From NCBI GenBank assembly GCA_036365145.1, contig JAEOAD010000055.1, positions 806,001 to 870,000 on the forward strand: a stretch of DNA of 64,000 nt, given 5' to 3'. The notes under the pieces are model-generated. The model made no database searches. It saw only the letters and a list, made by a program, of their open reading frames with translations, and had not been told where the DNA came from. The position numbers were made by a program, and so were the translations under genes. The number at the start of each line of letters is the position of its first letter. Position 1 is the first letter of the stretch. Below, in pieces: positions 54,413 to 64,000 of this stretch. Origin of the DNA: Orientallactaga sibirica (lineage: Eukaryota; Chordata; Mammalia; Rodentia; Dipodidae).

Positions 54413-54867
54413 CATACTCCTAGGAAACTTTCCTAACTACCCCTGATCATTAACTCTGGGATTAGCTTTTTGAGTGGTGGATCTCTGGCACCCTGGTAAC
54501 CTGTTCAACTTCCGTGCAGTGGACCCTCAAGGTATAGGATTAGCCTGGGGTTGGTTACAGGGTGAACAAGAAGGGGCTTCTACCCCAGGGAACTCATCTG
54601 AGAACCCCTGTCACCGGAGGCCAAGGCAGGTGAGAGCTGGAGGACCTGCAGGATCTTGGCAGGCTGAAGGAAGCCAGGGTCCTCAGGGCAGAGCGAGCTG
54701 TAAATGCCTGGGATGGAACAGTCCTTGTCTGTTTGAGAGCCACGAAAACTCCTTGATCTGGAGAGATCCGTAGCATCTGGGGAGACTCCAGAGCCAGGCC
54801 CGAATGTCTGGACTTGATCCCAGGGCAATATTCCTAAGCATTCAAAACTAATGGAACCCTCTTTAAA
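54413..54867. other. Intronic unique stretch
   Basis: No exon or repeat supported. Confidence 0.4.
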
Positions 54868-55088
54868 AAAGAAAAAAATATATTTATTTATTTGGCAGAG
54901 AGGGAGACAGAGACAGAGAGTCAGTGAGAGAATGGGTGTGCCAGGGCCTCTTGCCACTGCAAATGAACTCCAGATGCATGTGCCTGCCACTTTGTGCATC
55001 TGACTTTAGGTGGGTCCTGGGGAATCGAACCCAGGCCTTCAGGCTTGCAAGCAAGTGCCCTTAACTGCTGAGCCATCTCTCCAACCCT
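54868..55088 (-). repeat. B2-like SINE
   Basis: ATATATTTATTTATTTGGC to GAGCCATCTCTCCAACCC. Confidence 0.88.
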
Positions 55089-55805
55089 AGAGCCCTTTCG
55101 TTAGCAGAATCCTGACAGAACTGTGAGACAGGCCAGCCATTGATTTAAATAAAGATGAGGGTGTGTTTACCCCTTGAACCAGTCTCCCCGTCTGCTTCCC
55201 TGGAACCCCCTAGGGCCCAGGAGGAAGACTGGAGGCAGAGGAAAGCCCCAGCTGAGGTGTGTGGAGCAGGACAGGCAGCCCACTAAAGGTCCAGCTTAGC
55301 CATCAGGTGCCCTGGGCAGGAACACTGTGTGGGAACAAGTCCCCACAGGAGCCAGGCTGACAGAGCACAGTGCACTCCACTTGTGCTTGAGGCTCCTCAT
55401 GAGCAGGTGATAGCCCCCACCCAAGACTTTTGGAGCTGGCCTAGGCCCCCTTGGTCATGAGGGTAGCCTGTGAGAGCAGTGGAAGACCACCACTGTCACC
55501 TGGAAAGATGAGGCCTTTGAGTGCAACAGGAGCTGGCAGCCAGCCAATGCTACCAGAGCATGGCTCCTGCCTCAGCCTGGAGAATAGCTTTGACTAGCAT
55601 GTTCTCTAGAGATCCTGGAATAGTGGCTGTTCTCGCATGAGACGATGTAGGTCAGAATCAGAAAGGACTTCTCCAGAGTTGAGAGTGAGTAAAGGGAGGA
55701 ATATGAACAAGGGTTTGTAGCCTGAGCCCAGGGCCTAGCAGGTACATGGCCCTGTAAGACCTGGGCTTTGTCTACCTCAGGCACTGGCCAAACACCACAA
55801 GGCCA
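55089..55805. other. Intronic unique stretch
   Basis: Nothing assigned. Confidence 0.4.
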
Positions 55806-56000
55806 GGGCTAGAGGGATGGTTTAGCGGTTAAGGTGTTTGCCTGCAAAGTCAAAGGACCCAGGTCCCACGTTAGCCAGATGCACAAAGGGGCACACACAT
55901 CTGGAGTTGGTTTGCAGTGGCTGGAGGCCCTGGAGCACCCATTTTCTCTCTCTCTCTCTGTCTCTCTCCCCTTCTGTCAAATAAATAAATATATTTTTAA
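55806..56000 (+). repeat. B2-like SINE, deletion in B-box region
   Basis: GGGCTAGAGGGATGGTTTAG. The TTCGATTCCCCAGGAC segment is lost. Confidence 0.86.
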
Positions 56001-56012
56001 AAAGAATATAAC

Positions 56013-56180
56013 ATTAGCCAGTGTGGTGGCACACGCCTTTAATCCCAGCACTCAGGAGATAGAGGTAGAAGGATCACTATGAGTTCGAGGCCACCCTCTG
56101 ACCACATAGTGAATTCCAGGTCAGCCTGGGCTACAGTGAGACTCTACCTCAAAACTAAACAAAACACTAACAAAACTAAA
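56013..56180 (+). repeat. B1 SINE
   Basis: TTAGCCAGTGTGGTGGCACA through GTGAGACTCTACCTC and A/C tail. Confidence 0.9.
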
Positions 56181-56207
56181 CAAACAAACAAAAAAAGAAT
56201 ACAGCAA

Positions 56208-56340
56208 GCTGGGTGTGGTGGCTTACACCTGTAATACCAGCACTCAGGAGGCAGGGACAGAAGGATTGTTGTGAGTTAAAGGCCAGTCTGGACTACATAG
56301 AAAGAACTTGTCTCAAAAAAAAAAAAATTATACACACACA
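56208..56340 (+). repeat. B1-like SINE, old
   Basis: AAGCTGGGTGTGGTGGCTTA through AGAACTTGTCTC, A tail and short CA run. Confidence 0.8.
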
Positions 56341-57126
56341 CATGATGTAGCCAGAGCATGACCATGGATGGCTAGGGAAACTTGTTGGGTCAGCAAGAGC
56401 CAGGTCACTGAGGATATCAGGGGTCAGTCTAAGTGCTTGGCCTTGGTTCTCTACCCAGCTGGGCAGGTATACCGGTTAGAACAGACTGGAGCTAAATGAC
56501 TTAGGGTCAGATCTTCATGCTCAGTTCACTGTGTGACCGTACTTAACCCCTCTGGTTCAGGATGTGCATCTGTAAAATGTGGGTTAGGATGACAGCACCT
56601 ATTACAGGGTTATTATGAGGCTCAGATGTGATAATGTCTGGTGGGAAACCTTACAGCAAGTGGGCAGGGGAGGTGACTGCGGTGGGACCGCAGAGATGGA
56701 GGGGAGAGGATGGGGGGTCGCTGGCAGTGGACTAGAGTCATCTTTTCACTAGGGGATGAGCTGAGTCCCGCTTCCCCTCCCCGAAGAAAGTATGGACTGT
56801 CCTCCCAGGCAACTTCCCATAGGAAAGGAGCTTAGGAGCTGTGCAGGGCAGGGGTGGGACCCTGTGGGCTTGATACTCTGCCAGATTCTCACTGCTGTGG
56901 GGGTAGCCATCTCTCCAGCTGGATCAGTTGACCCTTGCTTGTCTCTGTGCAGACTGGGGGCCCCCCAAAAAGGGGCAGGATTGCCAGGGTCACCTTGCAA
57001 ATTCTGAGCCAGCCTGGGGACTCATTTCTAAGCTCTGGCCAATCAAAGCCCAGCCATGAGGTAGCTCAATGAAGAAGATGGGCATAGGGCTTTGGCCATC
57101 TGCAGAGGTCAACAGATCTCTGCAAA
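56341..57126 (+). other. Intronic stretch containing a MIR
   Basis: MIR on the + strand at about 56475-56645: TTCACTGTGTGACCGTACTT, CATCTGTAAAATGTGGG, ATTATGAGGCTCAGATGTG. The rest is unique. Confidence 0.55.
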
Positions 57127-57290
57127 AAGGCCGTGCGGCACACACCTTTAGTCCCAGCACTCCGGAGGCAGAGGTAGGAGGATCGCCGTGAGTTTGAAGC
57201 CACCCTGAGACTGCGTAGTGAATTCCAGGTCAGCCTGGGCCAGAGTGAGACCCTATCTCAAATCAAAAAGGCAGCGGGGGGGGGGGGGGA
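57127..57290 (+). repeat. B1 SINE, 5'-truncated, with G13 tail run
   Basis: GGCCGTGCGGCACACACCTT through GAGACCCTATCTC, then GCAGC and a 13-G run at 57278-57290. Confidence 0.87.
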
Positions 57291-57556
57291 GTGGTAGCAT
57301 GGAACCCCTTTCTGCATGCAAAATGAACAGAGAGTACCTGAAGAATTTGTCACCTGAGATGCTGGAACTGATCAAGATGGGACCAATAAGAAATCCAGAG
57401 GGAAGCAGCAAAGACAGGCTGCCCCCTCAGGTCTCAGAGCAGCACCCCATTCTTCTGTGTCATCTGCACTCAGGGGCAGCCATTTTGGGACCTGGTCCTG
57501 TGGGAAGGCTGGAAGTCAACGTACTGCCAGGGATAGTATGGGGCAATAAAAGATTT

Positions 57557-57757
57557 AGGGGCTGGAGCAATGGCTCAGCAGTTAAAGGCAAAACCTGATG
57601 GCCCAGGTTCTATTCCCCAAGTACCCACACTTAAGCCAGATGCACAAAGTGATACATGCCTCTGGAGTTCATTTGCAGAGAGGCAGGAGGCCCTGGTGTG
57701 TGAATTCTCTCCCTCCTATCTCTGCCTCTTTCTCTCTGCTTGCAAATAGGTCATATT
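57557..57757 (+). repeat. B2-like SINE, diverged
   Basis: TTAGGGGCTGGAGCAATGGC. GCTTGCCTGC is missing between GGC and AAAACC. Confidence 0.83.
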
Positions 57758-57767
57758 TTTATATTTA

Positions 57768-57925
57768 AGCTGGGTGTAGTGGCACATGCCTTTAATCCTA
57801 GCACCTGAGTGGCAGAAGTAAGAAGATCACTGTGAGTTCAAGGCCAGCCTGGAACTACTGAGTGAGCTCCAGGTCAGCTTGGGCTAGAGTGGAACTCTAC
57901 CTTGAAAAAAAACAAAAAACAAGTA
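57768..57925 (+). repeat. B1 SINE
   Basis: AGCTGGGTGTAGTGGCACAT through GTGGAACTCTACCTTG. Confidence 0.88.
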
Positions 57926-57930
57926 GATTT

Positions 57931-58120
57931 TGGGCTGGAGAGTTGGCTTCGTGGTTAAGGCACTTTCCTGCAAAGCCAAAGGACCTCTGTTTAATTCCCC
58001 AGAACCCACGTAAGCCAGATGCACAAGGGGGCACATGCATCTGGAGTTCGTTTGCAGTGGCTGGAGGCCCTGGTGTGCCAATTCTCTCTTTCTCTCTCAA
58101 ATAAATTTAAAAAAAAATTA
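57931..58120 (+). repeat. B2-like SINE
   Basis: GGGCTGGAGAGTTGGCTTCG. Core GCACAAGGGGGCACATGCAT. Short A tail. Confidence 0.9.
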
Positions 58121-58149
58121 GAATGAAAACATAAAAGATCTATGCTATT

Positions 58150-58800
58150 TTCAGGTGTTATAACATTGTTTCTGTGTATGAGGGAGGGTCTTTTTAGGAA
58201 GAGAATTGCTGGGACAACATGTTTTGCATTTTGAAGCTTCCCACTGGAGTCTGCCACAGCCGTGTGGAAGAGGCACTTCCCCAGAACCTTACCAGTTGAG
58301 ACCTTTGGGCACTTCCCCTATCTGATAGCTACTAAAGACACCTCAGTGTTCTGATTTGCATTTTTCTCATACTTCCTTCCCTGAGTCCCTTTTTTTTTTT
58401 TTCTCTCTGCTGGTTATTGGCCTTGGTCTTGCCCAGTTCTAGGAGTCCTTTGACTATTAGACAGGTTAGTCCCTTGTCTGGATTATGACTTGCAAATGTC
58501 TTTTCCTGATTTGTCACTTGACTTTGCATAGGGTGTTTTTGTTTTGTTTTGTTTTGTTTTTTGCTCTGCAGAAGGCCTCATTTTTATGTGATCTAATTTG
58601 CCAAAGCATTATTTTCTGGCTGCTGGATTTAAAGCTCTGGTTAGAAAGCCTATCCCATTCTAAGGTTGTAAAACAATTTTCCCGTGTTTTTCTCTGCCAT
58701 TCTATGTTTTCTTATTTTGTTTTCACCTCAGTCTTTGATCTGCTTGGAATTGACGCTGGTGTACAGTGAGAGCTATGACTTTCAGAGAGTTAGGACTCTC
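58150..58800. mobile_element. Ancient L1 (L1M-type) fragment
   Basis: GACTTGCAAATGTCTTTTCC, TTTATGTGATCTAATTTGCC and TTTGATCTGCTTGGAATTGA follow the order of a well-known stretch of old mammalian L1 elements. No coding frame remains, and orientation is not decided here. Confidence 0.65.
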
Positions 58801-60330
58801 TGTTCTGTTTCCTCCCTGTGGTTGGTGTGCCTGGGTCACAGTTGTACTATCTTGCTGGCGTGGGTGTGAAGGTCAGCAGGGGGAGTGAGGCTGTGACTGC
58901 TGAGGGTCAGTGACAGAGGAATGAGGAACAAGCTGGGGTGGCACTAGAAGAATTTGGTAGCATTTGGAAGTGAGGGCACAGGCTGGTAGCACGGCCTTCC
59001 CACGTTCTTTGTGCTGTATGACTTCGAACAAGTCCCTTCTGGAAGGGACCTGGATGTCACTCTGACCCCAGAGCTGACTGGGAAGGGACGGTTGTCCCAG
59101 AGTTGAATCTAGCACTCCTTGGGGCTTTGTGGAAGTAGATGAAGGGCTGGCAGCAGAATTCAGTGTTCCTGGAGTGGGCAGGTGGGAAGGCAAAGGGGCG
59201 GGCACCCATTTAAAAATACTCACTGTAGCCTGACACAGCAGGCTAGTAGGGGCAGGCCCTCTGCCAGCCTCGGGATCCAGGAACTGCAGAAGTTACTGGG
59301 GGCAGGCAGACACATTATATTCTGTGTCAGAACTGAGGACTCAGCCCAGCCCTAGTCATTCTTGGGGTGTCCTCTTCCCCCACCGGAAGCAGGCACTCTC
59401 ATCCTGTCTGGAGACATAAGGATGCCGGTGGACAGACCACAGCCCAGGATCTTGTCCTGATGCTGCCCTGGTCTTCTTTGTGACTTCTGGTGAACACTTG
59501 TCCCCCGGGGTCCCTATCCATCAAATGGGACAATGTGCTTTGCCCTGGATGTCTTTTCCCATCAATTAGAACCAGAAAGGGAGATCCTGAGGGTAAAATG
59601 AGGCATGGAGGGACCTTGGATCCCAGCCCTAGCTTGTACTAATAGATTTTCCTGGGCCTCTGGACCCTCCCTGCCCCCTCCAGTATGGCCCTTACCAACT
59701 CCCCACCCCCCACTCCAGGGCTCCAGTGGTCAAATTCCAGGGCTGCCATTGCCATGGCAACAACTAGCTCATAGGGCCCCTCCTCTGGGGTTTTCCACCA
59801 GGCCCTTGTCCAGGGAGGAGGCAGAAGGGCCTCCTGCCCGTGGAGACTGGAGAGTTGGGGGTGGGGTGGGGAGGCGATCAGGCTCAGCTGGCTTCTCACT
59901 TGTTTTCCAAAGAAGAAAATGTTTGGCAGAAAGTACCGTCAGCAAATGCTACTCTTGTTTTGGCATGGAATGGAAGGGATGGAGTTGGTCACCCAGGCTG
60001 GCCATCCGGGAGACAAACCAGAAAGCCTCTGCCAGCCTCACCTGGAGACCCACCCCACAGAAGGAGCCCAGATGAAAACACAGTGGTATAGAAAGTCAAG
60101 GAAGATGCCCCCACCAAGGTCACAGCCGTCCCATTGGCCTTGCTTCCTAGGAAGCTTGCCCACAGTGGAAGATGCTGTCATAGTACCTTACCATTTGAGG
60201 AGTGAGCTCCTCAGCCCCAGGGGTCTGGATGCAAGCAAGGGCTGTGGGGGCTGCCAGGGAAGGGGGTTGTCCAGTTGTCTAGAGATAGCCTGTGTTCTAA
60301 GGTCTCTGAGGATTTTTCTTTCTTTCTTTT
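58801..60330. other. Intronic repeat-poor stretch with RFX motif
   Basis: Unique, GC-moderate. ATTGCCATGGCAAC at 59748 is listed separately. No ARHGEF17 exon recognised. Confidence 0.5.
59748..59761. promoter_or_regulatory. Palindromic RFX X-box-like motif
   Basis: ATTGCCATGGCAAC differs from the ideal GTTGCCATGGCAAC palindrome at one base. Motif evidence only. Confidence 0.45.
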
Positions 60331-60475
60331 GGTTTTTCAAGGTAGGGATTCACTCTGGGCCAGGCTGACCTAGAATTCACTATGGAGTACCAGGGTGGCC
60401 TCGAACTTACAGCGATCCTCCTACCTCTGCCTCCCAACTGCTGGCATTAAAGGCTTGCGCCACCATGCCCACTGA
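60331..60475 (-). repeat. B1 SINE
   Basis: TTTTGGTTTTTCAAGGTAGG to GCGCCACCATGCCCAC. Confidence 0.9.
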
Positions 60476-60489
60476 GAATATTTTCTAAT

Positions 60490-60688
60490 TATTTTTAAAA
60501 TTTATTTGAGAGAGAGGGAGAGGCAGATAGAGCGAATGGGCATGTCAGGGCCTCCAACCACTGCAAATGAACTTCAGATGCATGCACCACCTTGTACATC
60601 TGGCTTGCATCGGTCCTAGGGAATTGAACCTGGGTCCCTTGGCTTGGCAGGCAAGCATCTTAACTGCTAAGCCACCTCTCCTGCCCCT
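60490..60688 (-). repeat. B2-like SINE
   Basis: TTTTAAAATTTATTTGAGAG to AGCCACCTCTCCTGCCCC. Confidence 0.87.
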
Positions 60689-60729
60689 GCCTGAGAATCT
60701 TAATCCTAGCATAAAAATACAGTCTTTTT

Positions 60730-60954
60730 TAAAAATTTTATTTAGTTATTTATTTATTTGCAAGCAGAGATAGATAGAGATGAAGAGAGACAGACAGAGA
60801 GAGAATGGGCGCACCAGGGCCTGTAGCCGCTGCAAACGAACTCCAGATGCATGTGCCCCTTGTGCATCTGGCTTACATGGGTCCTGGGGAATTGAACCTG
60901 GGTCCTTTGGCTTCACAGGCAAATGCCTTAACCGCAAAGCCATCTCTCCAGCCC
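60730..60954 (-). repeat. B2-like SINE, close to consensus
   Basis: TTTATTTAGTTATTTATTTA to GCCATCTCTCCAGCCC. It shares AAAAATACAG(TC) flanks at 60714-60723 and 60956-60965. Confidence 0.9.
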
Positions 60955-60965
60955 AAAAAATACAG

Positions 60966-61085
60966 TCCTGCTCATAGCAACTAGTATTTGTTGAGTGCCT
61001 CTTTGTCCCAAGCATTATGACACTAAGTAAGCCCTCAATAGTTTATAGGTGAGGAAACTGAGGCACAGATTGGGCCTCCAAAAGG
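60966..61085 (-). repeat. MIR
   Basis: TATTTGTTGAGTGCCTCTTT and TAGGTGAGGAAACTGAGGCA in antisense MIR order. Confidence 0.6.
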
Positions 61086-61187
61086 TCAGCTACCCATCAG
61101 TAGACTGTGCTCCCCCCACTTTACCATTTTTTTCCCCAGGGCCGTCCATACTTGTAGTATTCTGGTGTCTTTTTCAGCTCCGTCTTT

Positions 61188-61188
<1 letters not shown>

Positions 61189-61230
<42 letters not shown>
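61189..61230. repeat. (CA)n microsatellite
   Basis: About 20 CA units. Confidence 0.97.
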
Positions 61231-61232
<2 letters not shown>

Positions 61233-61457
61233 TTGGTTTTTTTTCCCATTGACGCTGAGCCGGTGTGTGTGGTATGTGGGACTGTGTACTTTTTGCTTCT
61301 TTCATGTGATAATACACCGGAACCCTTCTGTGTAGCATTTCAAAGGTCCCATAAGTGCCATGACTCAGGGGCCCTCCCTGTGGTTGGAGTTGGAAGCAGG
61401 CTTTGTGGGTGGAGTCGCTGTGTTGGGAGTTCAGGCCAGCACTCTCCAAAAGAGTTG
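61231..61457. other. Intronic unique stretch
   Basis: No feature recognised. Confidence 0.4.
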
Positions 61458-61686
61458 TCCCAGAGCTGGAGAGATAGCTTAGTGGTTAAGGTGCATGTCT
61501 GCCTATGAAGTCTAAGGACCCAGGTTCCATTCTCCAGATCCCGCCTAAGCAGGATGCACATGGTGGCACATGCATCTGAAGTTCCTTTGCAGTGGCTAGA
61601 GGCCCTGGTGTGCCCATTCTCTCTCTGTCTCTCTCTCTCTCTCCTTTTCTTTGTCTCTAATAAAATAAGTAAATAAAAATAAATCT
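61458..61686 (+). repeat. B2-like SINE
   Basis: CAGAGCTGGAGAGATAGCTT. Small duplication in GTGCATGTCTGCCTATGAAG. Confidence 0.87.
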
Positions 61687-61688
61687 TT

Positions 61689-61863
61689 GGGGCGTGGTGG
61701 CGCACGCCTTTAATCCCAGCACTCAGGAGGCAGAGGTAGGAGGATCGCAGTGAGTTCAAGGCCACCCTGAGAATACAGAATGAACTCCAGGTCAGCCTGA
61801 ACTAGAGTGAGACCCTACCTCGAAAAACAAAACAAAACAAAAAAATCTTTAAAAAAAAAAAAA
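61689..61863 (+). repeat. B1 SINE
   Basis: GGGGCGTGGTGGCGCACGCC through GAGACCCTACCTCG and a composite A-rich tail. Confidence 0.92.
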
Positions 61864-61867
61864 GAGT

Positions 61868-62040
61868 TGGGGCCGATGAAATAGCTTAGTGGTTAAGGCA
61901 TTCGCCTGTGGAGCCGAAGGACCCCAGTTCGATTCCCAAGGGGCCGCATGTGTCTGCAGTTCATTTGCAGTGGCTAGAGGCCCTGGCGTGCCCATTCTCT
62001 CTTTCTCTCTATCTGCCTCTTCTCTCTCTCTCTCTCTCTC

Positions 62041-62092
<52 letters not shown>

Positions 62093-62105
62093 AATAAAAA
62101 AAAAT
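61868..62105 (+). repeat. B2-like SINE with (AAAT)n tail of about 60 bp
   Basis: TTGGGGCCGATGAAATAGCT. The body lost GTAAGCCAGATGCAC. The AATA repeat runs 62043-62100. Confidence 0.88.
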
Positions 62106-62812
62106 CAATCAATCAAAAGAGTTGTCCCAGGATGGAAGGAGTCCTTCTTCTGGCACTGGACAGATGTGTCTGTCCTGACTCCTGTCCACCTGGGGTCCCG
62201 TGGGGCTGCTTGAGAGACCTGGAGCAAGATATCTTCCTTCCCCTCCTGCCTCATTGCCCTCGCCTGTGGTTCCTGTGATGCAAGGTAATAATAACAGGGC
62301 ATACCCAGGAGCAGCTTATTTTGAGGTTAAAATCAACACCTATGAGGTGCTTAGCAAGCAGACAGAGGAATCCCTGCACAGATAGAATTGCTATTTTTAG
62401 GCCTCGGCTCTCTTCCTGTCCTCAGACTTCAAAAATGTTAAGTGACTTACCCAAAGTCCTAGTCACTCCGTGGTCAGTAGTGGAGAGGAGGTTCCAGGCC
62501 CCAGTCCACCACTGTTGAGAGAACCCAGCAAGTTGTGACTCGTCTTGGTTTCTCCACAGTTGCTGTGAGGAGCTCCTGAGATTCATTTTGTAAACTCTTA
62601 GGTTACGGGTGACTGGACTATGCCACTTCCTGTCAGCAGCCACAACCCAACCAAGACCTTAGAGAGACCTGAGGCTTCCAGGTTGTAACGCCTGAAGCTC
62701 AGAGAAGGAGGGGAGCAGGTAGCCAGGAGGGGGTCTATGCTGTCTAGATGGCTTCCTGGAGGTGGTGGCTTTGGTCCTGGACCCTAAGGAAAGAGAAGTT
62801 TCTGTTTGGACC
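62106..62812. other. Intronic stretch with MIR-like part
   Basis: AAGTGACTTACCCAAAGTCC at about 62440 is MIR-like (−). GGCTTCCTGGAGGTGGTGG at 62750 recurs at 63844. Confidence 0.45.
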
Positions 62813-62814
62813 TT

Positions 62815-62980
62815 TTTTTTTTTTTTTTTTTAGGTTTTTCGAGGTAGGGTCTCACTCTAGCCCAGGCTGACCTGGAATTGGAATTCATTCTGTATTCTCA
62901 GGGTGGCCTCAAACTCACAGCGATCCTACCTCTGCCTCCCAAGTGCTGGGACTAAAGGCGTGCGCCACCATGCCTGGCTG
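62815..62980 (-). repeat. B1 SINE
   Basis: T run, GGTTTTTCGAGGTAGGG, duplicated GGAATTGGAATTC, ending CCACCATGCCTGGC. Confidence 0.92.
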
Positions 62981-62984
62981 AATC

Positions 62985-63195
62985 TTCATTTTTATTTTTA
63001 AATTTTTATTTATTTATTTGAGAGAGAGAGAGAGAGAGAGGGAGTATGGGTGCACCAGGACCTCCAGCCACTGCAAACGAACTCCAGACACATGTGCCTC
63101 CTTGTGCAACTGGCTTATGTGGGTCCTGGGGAAACAAACCGAGGTCCTTTGGCTTTGCAGGCAAGTGCCTTAACCACTAAGCCATCTCTCCAGGC
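62985..63195 (-). repeat. B2-like SINE
   Basis: ATTTTTATTTATTTATTTGA to GCCATCTCTCCAGGCCC, then a C-run. Confidence 0.9.
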
Positions 63196-64000
63196 CCCCC
63201 CCCCCGCACCCTCGCTGAATCTTTTAATCTACTGTGTGTATGTGCACGCGCACGCATGTGCATGTGCACGTACGCACACAGTTGTAGGTAACTGACTGTG
63301 CAGGCATTAGGCCACCACCACTTGTGTGTGGCTAAGGTACAGAAAGGCCTAGAAACCCAACCTGCTGCCACAGAGCCAGAGGCAGAGACCATTTCTGCCA
63401 GTGTGGTAACTGACTGATGGATAGAAACCCTATCCTCTCTCACCCCAGGAGCATCCTGTGGGTGCTGGTACAGAGTAGGAGTGGAGTGCACCCTAGCTAG
63501 TTGAGCTAGTTGGACCCCTCCAGACAAGCTATAGGGGGTAAGCCACAAAGACTCTGGGGTTCCTGGGCATTTCTTGCCTGGGAACCAGTGTTCATATATC
63601 CAGTGGGAAGAAATAGTCGCTTCTCTGTTCCCTCATTTTAGGAAAGACGAACGGGTATCATAACTTTACTCTGCCAAGTCGTCCTGTGGATGCGGACTCC
63701 ATTCATCCACTAATTGACACCTGTGGACTGAGTGTGACTGTGAGAGTGTCTTCTGGCAAGACTGGGGAGACGCTGAGGTGTTTAAGGCTGCAGCTCGAGA
63801 AGCTAAGAGAAGGAGGGCAGTGGGTGGGTCTAAGCTATCAGGATGGCTTCCTGGAGGTGGTGGTCTTGGTGCTAGGGCCTCAGGAGAGCGAAGCCTCAGC
63901 CTTTTTCCGCCTGCGGTCCCCTCGACTTCTGTGTTCCTGGGACAAGTCAGAGGTGCTCCTTCTGTGGTTTTGGAACTCCCAGATTTTGTCGCTGTCCTCC
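63196..64000. other. Intronic unique stretch to window end
   Basis: Starts with an alternating purine-pyrimidine patch (63235-63280, TGTGCACGCGCACGCATGTG). No exon recognised. Confidence 0.45.

Larger units (their letters stand above)
39229..64000 (+). other. ARHGEF17: ARHGEF17 intron 1 (continues past window)
   Basis: No frame here matches the DH start (DMRKH-type) or any later ARHGEF17 segment. A first intron of tens of kb is normal for this gene. Confidence 0.85.

Noticed and set aside
57298..57598. Open frame starting MEPLSACKMNREYL after a B1
   Set aside because: It runs into a B2-like SINE and resembles no known protein.
59605..60368. A possible ARHGEF17 exon 2
   Set aside because: The frames here (156 and 149 codons) contain nothing like a DH domain start and run into a B1 element.
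1400..63195. Functional tRNA genes from the tRNA-like heads
   Set aside because: All occurrences are SINE heads with B2-like or ID-like bodies and tails. No complete cloverleaf gene was seen.

Overview
This window is mammalian nuclear DNA. It has intron-sized spacing, consensus vertebrate splice sites and a CpG-island promoter, and it is packed with rodent-type SINEs: B1 (7SL-derived), a B2-like tRNA SINE and fused ID-B1 (B4-type) elements. The B2-like SINE opens with a mouse-B2-like tRNA head, continues with a non-mouse body ending in a pyrimidine-rich stretch, and has an AATAAA-rich tail. From memory this body fits a jerboa-type (dipodid) rodent. The rodent call is firm and the family call is inference.

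Two protein-coding genes are recognised, both on the + strand and in the order known from human 11q13.4 and its rodent equivalents. P2RY6 (UDP receptor) has its whole coding sequence in one exon at 25465-26451. ARHGEF17 (TEM4/p164-RhoGEF) has its large first coding exon at 36004-39228, with a CpG-rich promoter in front. That exon encodes the 1075-residue N-terminal region and stops at the splice donor just before the DH (Rho exchange) domain. No DH, PH or propeller exon is found in the next 24.8 kb, so 39229-64000 is read as intron 1.

Layout: 1-25430 lies upstream of the P2RY6 coding exon and probably holds non-coding 5' exons I cannot place. It contains nested retroelements, including an LTR element at 1933-6301 with a 5-bp target duplication that splits an older ID-B1 SINE. 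It also contains two sets of near-identical tandem blocks, at 3.5-9.3 kb and 11.05-13.82 kb, which may be real duplications or assembly artefacts. 25431-27030 is the P2RY6 terminal exon. 27030-34200 is the SINE-rich intergenic interval. 34740-36910 is the ARHGEF17 CpG island. 39229-64000 is intron 1: unique DNA with SINE clusters, MIR/MaLR/L1 fossils and simple repeats.

The two genes are not an operon. Both touch Rho signalling: P2Y6 is a Gq (and G12/13) receptor, and ARHGEF17 activates RhoA-class GTPases. No joint regulation is visible in the sequence. The most checkable new observations are CTCF-type motifs on both sides of P2RY6 and inside the B2-like SINE family, SRF/AP-1, MEF2/kB and RFX motifs in intron 1, upstream ORFs before ARHGEF17, and the tandem blocks. 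I found no undescribed protein system.
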